From positions 183,636,041-183,700,040 of the forward strand of contig CM060846.1 of the NCBI GenBank assembly GCA_030762175.1: DNA of 64,000 nucleotides, read 5' to 3'. The position numbers and the translations under genes were made by a program. The notes beneath the pieces were generated by a model, which was not told the origin of the DNA, did not search any database, and saw nothing but the letters and a program-made list of their open reading frames with translations. Within the stretch, counting starts at the first letter, position 1. Every line of letters starts with the position of its first letter. Source of the stretch: Metallyticus violacea (Eukaryota; Arthropoda; Insecta; Mantodea; Metallyticidae). This document shows positions 56,203-64,000 of this stretch, piece by piece.

Positions 56203-56736
56203 CAATCTTTGTAGTTTGTCTACACTGTTCTTAATAGAATACATATTACTTTTTAGAAAGGACAACGCATAGGTTGCAATTTTTTTTTATTACATGTACT
56301 GATTTTACACGTGAAATAAAAGAAAATCCGTTGCTGCCTCATGACTACATAAGCTGCACGTCATTATATTCTTTCCATCAGTTGGTTTGAGATGTTAATT
56401 TTTAGGGCAGACAACGCATAGGTTGCAATTTTAGGTTAGGTTTAACAAAAAAATATTACATGCAAATCTTACAATGTTAAAAGCGTATGTCTTTTTCATT
56501 TTGGTTGCGAACTGCGGCTAATGTTGCCTTTAAGGATGCCACGTGTTTCCTCACAACTTCCAAGTTCTCTTGTTCCGAAAATTCCCTTAATGGCATCCAC
56601 AATCTCCCAACATTTTTTTTTTTTTTTTTTTTTTTTTCCTTTTTCCTTTTTCCGATAGAGGCACAGAATAGTTGAGACTTACACATATTCCATTTAATAC
56701 TGAAATCAACGCTCGTGCCTGGTGTTCTAGTTCCGC
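56201..56736. other. Spacer between inverted repeat arms
   Basis: AT-rich, with the phrase GACAACGCATAGGTTGCAAT occurring twice (about 56261 and 56409), and a ~26-bp T-run at 56612-56637. No gene seen. Confidence 0.45.
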
Positions 56737-56860
56737 TTCTTCCGGAACTGCCAAATTCGGCTTTCTCCACTGCCGCTCGGGACTGTAGCACAAGGCACAG
56801 TGCTGTCTGTACGAGCAAGTCACTGTCTGCTCTTCGAGCAACCTAAGGTGAATTTGCGCT
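56737..56860 (-). repeat. Inverted repeat pair, right arm
   Basis: Reverse-complement partner of 55916-56010. The minus-strand frame through it (SYRQHCALCYSPERQWRKPN) is open for 95 codons but has no motif I can place. Confidence 0.65.
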
Positions 56861-59600
56861 GGAACCACATGCATGGCCTAGCGTTTAACTGTAAATGCCA
56901 CTATTACAAAGCGGAAGTCTATCATCCATATAGAAACTTATTTTTAAATGTGAACGTTCCAATCAAGATATATCTTTAAGAATATAAACTAACAACAGCC
57001 CTATTGAGTCAGAAATCTTTTTCCAAATTACGTTAATTGCATTTTTATTCAAAGTGACAAAAAACTGTTTCACTGGAGCAAATCAAGCGTCAAGAACAGA
57101 AGCAAGGTCTAAATTTATATGTAATTTACTTTCTCATGTATTTCATCTTTCGGCCCGTTTTACTGCAAAGCTTTTACTGGTCTCTATTACCCATAGCTAA
57201 AGTTGAGAACTCAATAGCACAACAATTTCCAGGACAAAGTGAAGAATTTTACTACCATAAGTTCACTGCACGAAAGAAAAATATTAATGCCAAAAATATA
57301 CTCGTTCACATTAAATTCAGCACATTACCTTACATTACACAACAAACAATTCTTTCATACCGCTCCGGCAAAGATGAAGAACTTCAGGCAAGTTCATGTA
57401 AATCGTCTACATCTCTATTTACTTGTTCGCATAGCTATTAGTTACATGCCAAATCGTATAATATTGTCGTCCATTTATTAAATTTGCTCCGGATACGTTT
57501 AATATTCTTTAGTACATTTCTCCTATTTGTTGCATAGAAATGCAAAAACACAGAGCGCTGTTTTGCTAGAAATTTAGCATTTTGTCAACGGTTGCTATTA
57601 TTGTTCTGTATTTTGAGAAGTTCTTAGGAGGCCAAAGCTATTGTATGTTTTGTTAATAGTTAAATACATGTTGAATCACAGGTTTAAGTAAATAGATATT
57701 TATAATTTATATGTTTTTCTTGACACACGACCAAGATCACAGATTACCGAGAGAGTTTTACGGGGTTCAAAACTCTTGGGATCGGCCATCCTGACTTTAA
57801 GTGTTTTCATGATATCCCCTGGTCGCTTGGGCGAATGCTCGGTTGGATTTTTACTTTCCACAATGTTCTTCTCTCTCATTACTACCATTTTATTTCGTTG
57901 GTTCTGTTACACGGTCGAAAGTGCTAGGGCGAAGTGGGATAGTGCGTTGTGACGATGGTTTGCTATTTGGAAAGGTTTCTGCCCTGGTGTCTGATATGGA
58001 AGCGGACCTTCTGAGGGGGTCCAACGGCGTCAGGGTGTTATATCTGGAAACATGCTAGAGACCCGGTCTACCCGTGCCTCAACGCCCGTGGATTCTGGCA
58101 GACTAGTGTCCCTCACACCTCATCTCTTTCCGCTCGAGTTGCCCCATTGGAGGCGCAGGCACAAACGGCCAGCCGTTGAGCAAGATTGAAGTATCAAAGT
58201 ATCCTCCACCCTAACAATCCAATCCAAGATGACATATTACTGTTATGCAGATGTAGGACCTCGAAAACCTTCTTATTGCTGCTTTTTAACATTTATTTTG
58301 TTTTTATTTGATTTCACACATTATTTGAAGTTTTTTCCCTTTATCCTTTGGAAACTCTATAACTAAATTCGAGCCGAATATGGTTTACCGGTTTGTTATA
58401 CTGATAATCATTAGTTTATTTTGTAAACAACATGTTACATTGTTTCCATGTACTCCTATTGTTACCCAGAAAATTTGCACCTTTTTCTAACAGCCTTTGT
58501 TGGATTCACACAGTTTGTTATTGCTTGTTTTTGTAAAGAGTCGATATTCAAGGTGTTGTTATTTGTTCGTTTGAAGAAACTGCTGATTCATATCAGCAAA
58601 GATGTATTATTTAAGAAAAAGTATTAAAGAAACAGATTTTGAACCAAATAGTGATTGAATACTAAACATGCTTGTTTCTTAAACGGAATCTGAAGATGGA
58701 GTTCAACAGCAATAATCAAGAAGCGCAGGTATCTACATTAGTAGTAATTGTGGTCTATTTGCAATTTAGATTCCCCTATAGCGAATTTACACCCCGGTTC
58801 ATAATACTGTAAAGAAAGAGCCAGTAGATGAAACCTTCTGTCTCAAGAGAAATATGCTCTTCATTGTTTGCATTTGGAAACAATATCATAATGTCTCCAA
58901 AAAGAAAAAAAATCTCATCCTCAATAGCACAATTCATCATGACAAATAACTTGATCAAACCCACGCCAAAAAGAATCCAGAGATATTTAAGTGTTATAAT
59001 TCAACAAAGGCCGCAGTAGATGAAATGGACCAGTAGATTCCATGTTACCCATACAAGAGACAAAGGTATTAAAAGTTTTCATTGTGAATGAATATGATGG
59101 ATATTGCAGGAATGGACAGCGATTTGGTTTTTATTTTGTGACCAACATCCAACATACCACGATAGAAGAAACAACGAAAGGTTTTGTTATTTAAGGATAG
59201 AGTAGATGAAATAGTGAGGACACAAACAAAATCTCTAATTCAAGTTCTCAATATTTACCTAACGCCATGCAAAGTGGTGGTACATTAAAAGATACACCAT
59301 CCCTAGACCACACAGCTATAAAGAGATACAAACACCCAATACAACAAACGTAGAAATACTATAATGATATGTTTGAACATAGTATCATGGTTTGTTTCTC
59401 CTGCTTGTGATGTAACTGAATAACAATCAGCATGTTATACGAGAAAAATGCAATTGACCTTTGTAAGGACTTAGTGCCATGGTGTATTCTTCTTGTTTGT
59501 AAGAGTAATAATAAAATGTATTTGAGGGAAAAAAACTCATTATATGTGTGAAGTGAAGAAATGTCATTTGTATAGTGCATAGTAACATGCTTTATACACT
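56861..59600. other. Unassigned interval
   Basis: No gene recognised. The stretch 57740-58200 is GC-richer and could be an old repeat or exon. A poly-A run lies at 59624-59642. Confidence 0.35.
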
Positions 59601-60300
59601 TCTTTCCTGTAAGAGTTTAGAACCAAAAAAAAAAAAAAAAAAGTAAATTTGGTGTCCATTAGAGTTTCTCACTAAATAATTTATTACCCCAGCTTCTATC
59701 TAATTATATAATGTAGTTTAGGAACATTTCATTACAATAATATTCGCTTTTATTATATTAACAACTATGAGCTGAGTATATGGTACCCAAATTTAAAATA
59801 ATCATAAGACCTCAAAGCCCTGCTGTAATAAGAGGGTGTATTAAGAAGTACTCAGATTTATTTATAATAAGATATAACAAGTAATCACGCTTATTTGCAA
59901 TACTAAAGTGCGATGTAACAAGACATAGCTAAGTGTGGCAGTTGTGTAACAGGTGGCTTATTTGTGAATGGATGGTAAATATATTTAGAGTAGAATATTA
60001 AGGATGAGAAAGCTCCTCTGTAACAACGATTATGGCATGTGTGTATAAGGGTTACTCATGTGTGAATTAGTTAGTAAATACACTCAAAGAAGGCTATTAC
60101 GGATAAGAACGCCCCTCTGCAATAACAATTGTGTGTATAAAGGTGAATTGTTTAGCAAATAGACGTAAAGTAGGATGTAACTGTTAAACCACTTACGTTG
60201 CGCCTGTTTGTTCCTGTTAGCATTTGAGATATAACTGCCAGCCAGGACTAGGGCGGCAGCAGAAGGAGAATGACTAGGCAACTAAGAGCTACGCAGGTTG
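59601..60300 (+). mobile_element. Probable remains of the gypsy 5' LTR with tandem repeats
   Basis: Two to three degenerate ~85-100-bp units recur between about 59930 and 60180, sharing TAAGGATGAGAA / TACGGATAAGAA, GCCCCTCTGCAATAACAA-type words, GTGTGTATAA and TTAGTAAATA / TTAGCAAATA. They lie upstream of the gag leader in the place expected for an LTR. No matching 3' LTR falls within the window, so the LTR call is positional inference. Confidence 0.35.
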
Positions 60301-60870
60301 ACCTTTGTTTCTTTTCTTCACTGCACTTGACTGACTTAGTCTTTTAGAAACACAGAAGCGTATTTCCTGAGTTTACGACTTAGCTACACATACTATCCTA
60401 GAATTGTCCTCACTCATCTTCGCAACCAGAGATCGAGTAGGAAATTTGGAACCACATCGATAACATTCCATCTCCAAGCTGAGCGTCTGCTGGCGGATCA
60501 AGCAACGTTACATGCTGACAGCGGTGGGATAGAGGAAAACAATATCCCGACTTCTAAGTTCGGCAGTTGACCAGGCTGGAGGGACTTCGATCTGTTCAGA
60601 GGTGGACGAAGCGTTTTTCGAGGGAACCACGCTCCAGAGTAATCCACAAGGCGCAGTGGTACCTGACCATCAGCTATGGAAATCAAGTCCGTAGTTGGAG
60701 GCCGACACCAGCAGCCCGCGGTGTGAGTTCAAGGGACGTCACAGGTAATCAGCCTGCATCGCGAGTGTCTTCTACCGTGAGGGGAGCTGAAAAGTCATCA
60801 CTGGGAAGCCCGAACTGTGCATCTGCAATTACCCTACATCGGTGCAAGTTAGTTCAGTATTTCCACTATG
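60301..60870 (+). other. Probable untranslated leader of the gypsy element
   Basis: GC-richer sequence with no long ATG frame of known type (one 114-codon frame at 60567 lacks a motif). It is continuous with the gag start once the SINE at 60871-61147 is subtracted, so I read it as the element leader. Confidence 0.35.
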
Positions 60871-61147
60871 TCGGTCCTGGTGGTGTAATGGCAAAAATAC
60901 TTGCCTTTTAAACCCAAGATCGCGGCTTCGATCCTTTTCAGGCGTAAAAATCCTAATTATGGCTTCCTTCGGAAGGGACGTAAAGCCGTGGGTCCCGTGT
61001 TGTACATTTACGGCACGTTAAAGAACCTCAAGCCTGAAAGAAGAGGCCGCTGAGCAAAATTTGTCGGCCGTTTCACGCCCTGATTTGAATAACATGCCAA
61101 TGGCCTGAGATGTTAAAGATCGTCCGTAAATAAACCAAATAAAAAAA
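60871..61147 (+). mobile_element. tRNA-derived SINE, family 2 (internal deletion in head)
   Basis: The head starts CGGTCCTGGTGGTGTAATGG and reaches TCGCGGCTTCGATCC, then jumps past about 15 bp to TTCAGGCGTAAAAATCC. The rest is normal (GGAAGGGACGTAAAGCCGTG, GATGTTAAAGATCGTCC). Flanked by a 9-bp target duplication with one mismatch, TCCACTATG (60862) and TCCAATATG (61148). The right duplication contains the gag start codon at 61154. Confidence 0.88.
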
Positions 61148-61153
61148 TCCAAT

Positions 61154-61950
61154 ATGAAAGAAAACGAGATAAACAGTTTTGAGACTGATAGTTGTATTTC
61201 TGTGGTTCAAGCCATAAAGTTAATTACAGTTACTTATGATGGAGATCCAAAACGTTTAAGGGAATTCATTGAAGGTGTAGAGGGCGCAATCTATATAGTT
61301 CAACCAAATAAGCAACAATTACTTTTGAAATTCTTAGAGACGGAAACTACAAGTGGTGCAAAAGACAGACCTTTAGTTAGGACAGAAAGAGGAACTTGGG
61401 CACAGGTTAAATCTAATCTGGAAGAGAATATTTCAGTTAGACGCAATCTAGAATTTTATGCAAGTGTCTTATGCATTTCAAAACAAATCAGTAATGAAAC
61501 AGTAGCTCAATGGGGATCAAAATAGACTCCATAACAGAAGATCTCAGAAGGGAAGTCAGAAGCAGTTTAGAAAAACTTGAAAAAGGAGATAAAATGAAGA
61601 TATGTTGAAAGAGGTTTGCAGGTAATAGGAGAATTTTTGAAATGAACATTCATTGGAAGTTTAAGGAATAAATCGCATTAAGTATATAGTAAAACAAAAG
61701 GGGGGGATTCATTAGCACAATTGGAAGAAACTGCCCTACAAGAGGAAAGTGAGGTACAAATCTAAATAAAAAAAAAATAGAGTAATCAGGAAGTAACATG
61801 TTGCTTATCTTCAGAGAATGCAAGAAAGGGATGTAGAAAACCACAGGGGCCACAGAACACAGGAGAAATAAACATGGCTGGTACAGTGTGGTTTAAGTGT
61901 CAGGAACAAGGTAATAGCAAGGAGTTCCACAATGTAGTAAGTGCAAGAGC
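61154..61950 (+). pseudogene. Gypsy gag relic
   Basis: The open part (61154-61525, 123 codons) starts MKENEINSF and contains TYDGDPKRLREFIEGVEGAI, KFLETETTSGAKDR and a GTWAQVKSNLEENIS segment, the usual shape of gypsy gag (capsid-like domain). Stops follow after QWGSK. Farther on, WFKCQEQGNS at about 61893 may be the remains of a CCHC zinc knuckle. Gag would form the particle and bind genomic RNA. Confidence 0.65.
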
Positions 61951-62208
61951 GTGGCCATAATTGCAAATAAGGAAACAGGCAGTAGAGCTGTCTGGACAGC
62001 CGCCGACAGCTCGGAGTGTTAGGCTGCAGTTTAGAGGATGAGGAAGACCCATCAAGTGACATGGAATTTTCACAAGAAGTTTGGGATAGTAGGATCCCAA
62101 AAGTTAAGAATGGCAAGGAACTATTTATAGGTAACATGGAAGTGTCACGAGGTTGATGGCAGGAGTTCATCAACAGGTGGGTTTCAGGGGGACGCCCTTG
62201 ACCACAAT

Positions 62209-62514
62209 TTGGGGTCATATGAAATGTATGCCATGTGTGTAGAGTTAAAGGGAAGCATAGGCATATCTCTAGTGAACTCAGGGGCCCAAGTATCACTAGT
62301 CAAAGAGGTCTCATTAGTGAAGTTCAATACCCAAAGTAAAATCTGTATACAGATTCTGGGTATAAGTGGAAGCAACGATAAAATGATGGATATAGTTGTG
62401 TTAACATTGAATAACTGCGTAAGTCCAGTAAATGGTAATTGTTACATGGTTGAGCAACTACCAAGATATCTTGGTGTAATTTTAGGACATGATTGGCTTT
62501 TGGAAAAAAAGTAA
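62209..62514 (+). pseudogene. Gypsy aspartic protease relic
   Basis: One open stretch with ISLVNSGAQVSLV, where the catalytic D-S/T-G is N-S-G, a flap-like IQILGISGS region and a C-terminal VILGHDWLLEKK (the ILGxDxL-type end of retropepsins). The Asp-to-Asn change would remove activity. It sits between gag and pol as expected. Confidence 0.7.
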
Positions 62515-62589
62515 GTTTTAGTTAAAAAGATATCTGTACCACCCTAAAGCGAGATTGTAATTCAATTTCCTACAAGTGATGGAACAGAG

Positions 62590-62982
62590 AAACAACTAAT
62601 ACTGCCAGATTTAATGTGTGTTTCAAGTTTAACGAAAAAGGATTATACTTTCGTTTGTCTATTAATAAATATTTCAAATGAAACTTTAATAGTGAAGTCA
62701 GAAGCAGAATTAAAGAAACCTCCTACCCGATTTAATAGGCTAGAAGCACAATCATATGTTCAGTCAGGACAAAGAATAAAATTGTTGATTGAAAATTTAA
62801 GATTAGATCATGTAACAAAGGGAGTCAAAGAATTAAGAAAATTTTGCACAGAGTTTAGTGATATATTTAAATTACCAGGTGATAAATTAACTATTGCGAC
62901 AGCAGCTGTGCATGTTATACCAGCACTCTCTATTCCAAAATGGAGAGCGATACAGTTAAAGCATTATCGATTAGCAGAGTAG
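62590..62982 (+). pseudogene. Gypsy pol, segment between protease and RT
   Basis: Open frame from about 62614 with FCTEFSDIFKLPGDKLT, the conserved stretch preceding reverse transcriptase, then VIPALSIPKWRAIQLKHYRL, after which a stop follows and the palm domain is absent. Confidence 0.65.
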
Positions 62983-63014
62983 AAATACAAATAAACCCCC
63001 GAAAGAATTAAATT

Positions 63015-63895
63015 ATGCACCTTGTGGCCGTAGAATAGTACAAGATATAACATAATATGCAAAAATATGTAAAATCTGTCAAGTCAATAAGGACAGTAAA
63101 CATAGCATGAAACAACAAACTAGAAATTACAGACATACAAGACAAACCTTGGATGAAAATCCATCTTGACATAAGTAGAACCGTTGTCCCAAACAGAAAA
63201 CGAAATATTATATATTTTGACATGTCAATATAATATAATTGAATATATAAAAAGGGTGCCTATATCAGTAGAAGTCACTGAAATTTTTGTAAACAAAGCA
63301 ATATTAATATACGGTATTTCAAACTCAGTAGTGACAGATCAGGGAACAAATTTCATCTCTGATATGTTTAAAAGAATTTGCAAGTTTTTTAATATTGAAA
63401 GTATAAACACAATCACATTTCACTCTGAGAGCGATGGTGCACTATAGAGAACACACCTAAGTGACCTATTTACGTTTTACCGAAAATGACGGATTGGGAT
63501 AAATGGTTGCCCTTCGCGAGTTTTGCATACAATACCACACCTCACCGTGTCACAAAATTCGCCTTATGAAGTATTTACTTGGAGAAAAATGTTATATTCT
63601 AGGGATTTTGCCTATGACCCTTCAACCCTTATACAATCATGATGATATTGTAAGATATATAAAATTCAAAATGCATGATTGTCATGTATTAAATAGAGAA
63701 AGAAGACAAAAGTTTAAAGAAAAAAATTAGGAAAGGACCAAGCCCATCATGTCAAACTTAAAGAAAAACATCTAGTTCTTTTACAGATAGAGAAAATAAG
63801 CAAATTAGAACCCATGTGGAAAGATTCATATTAAATTAAAGAAGTAAAAAACAATGCAATTATTGAAGAACTGGGAAAAAGAAAACTTCAGAATG
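63015..63895 (+). pseudogene. Gypsy integrase relic
   Basis: A zinc-finger half reads YAKICKICQVNKDSKH (the CxxC pair). The core shows WMKIHLDIS (first D, altered context), VVTDQGTNFISDMFKRICKF (second D), and FHSESDGAL directly followed by a stop where the catalytic Glu (NGxxER) should be. The C-terminal part follows with KLEPMWKDSY and AIIEELGKRK to about 63895. Several frame changes; inactive. Confidence 0.75.
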
Positions 63896-63902
63896 AATGA
63901 AC

Positions 63903-64000
63903 AGTGATTAACGCCCGTTTCTGCTACAGAGGCAATAGAGGCGATGGACACATGCTACATGAGATCAAATAATAAATTGGGAAAGGGTTTATTTTTTAAG
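63903..64000 (-). mobile_element. SINE family 1, cut by window end
   Basis: The 3' part of family 1 on the minus strand (TTAACGCCCGTTTCTGCTAC, ATAAATTGGGAAAGGGTTT). Its head lies beyond the window. Confidence 0.8.

Larger units (their letters stand above)
61154..63895 (+). mobile_element. Ty3/gypsy-type retrotransposon, RT deleted
   Basis: Gag, protease, the start of pol, then integrase and the pol C-terminus follow in the normal order on the plus strand. The reverse transcriptase and RNase H region (normally about 2 kb) is missing: sequence jumps from the protease-RT connection (ending 62982) to the integrase zinc finger (about 63015). The style of gag and integrase suggests an insect errantivirus-like lineage, with low certainty. 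No env is visible. A family 1 SINE adjoins the right edge at 63903. Confidence 0.8.

Noticed and set aside
56477..56874. Lysine-rich minus-strand frames
   Set aside because: The lysine run is a T tract; the rest overlaps one arm of an inverted repeat without a known domain.
61811..62296. 161-codon minus-strand frame
   Set aside because: Antisense to the gypsy gag/protease region, with no motif; the sense strand carries recognisable retroelement motifs.
1..64000. CRISPR arrays, bacterial operons or ribosome binding sites
   Set aside because: No regularly spaced repeats of that kind and no bacterial gene organisation; all evidence points to eukaryotic nuclear DNA.

Overview
This window looks like repeat-rich, AT-rich nuclear DNA of an arthropod, most likely an insect. 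The evidence is the kind of mobile DNA present: two families of tRNA-derived SINEs, Tc1/mariner and pogo relics, an R1/Jockey-type LINE, a Ty3/gypsy element and a Polinton. I found no host protein-coding gene, rRNA, CRISPR array or bacterial-type operon. The open reading frames outside mobile elements are short and mostly chance.

The centrepiece is a Polinton/Maverick-class element at about 16391-28339, about 12 kb long. It has ~2.06-kb terminal inverted repeats (TIRs) beginning AGTA and a degenerate 6-bp target duplication. On the minus strand it carries, in order, the C-terminal half of a protein-primed DNA polymerase B, an A32-type packaging ATPase, a small hydrophobic protein, an integrase with DDE triad and chromodomain, a minor capsid (penton-like) protein, a pVI-like protein, a double-jelly-roll major capsid protein and an adenain-like protease. 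Together these would make and package virus-like particles and integrate the DNA, but most genes carry frameshifts or nonsense codons. Each TIR additionally holds the same cassette of three small unrecognised genes pointing outward to the element end. A fourth plus-strand gene abuts the inner edge of the right TIR and sits where the N-terminal half of the polymerase gene should be.

Region by region: 0-4 kb holds a 0.5-kb foldback palindrome and an internally deleted pogo/Tigger-like element. 5-15 kb holds SINEs, a possible LTR and two decayed Tc1/mariner-type transposases. 16-28 kb is the Polinton. 28-45 kb holds SINEs, a possible Mutator-like relic, a deletion derivative of a Tc1/mariner-type element with matching ends, microsatellites and a LINE 3' fragment. 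45.9-50.1 kb is a decayed LINE on the minus strand, itself hit by a SINE. 50-53 kb holds SINEs and unassigned DNA. 54-57 kb holds microsatellites, an inverted repeat pair and a tRNA-like relic. 59-64 kb is a Ty3/gypsy element lacking reverse transcriptase, with a SINE inserted right at its gag start codon.

All family assignments come from reading motifs by eye. No database search was possible. The reported reading frames include non-ATG starts, so I chose ATG where a start matters.
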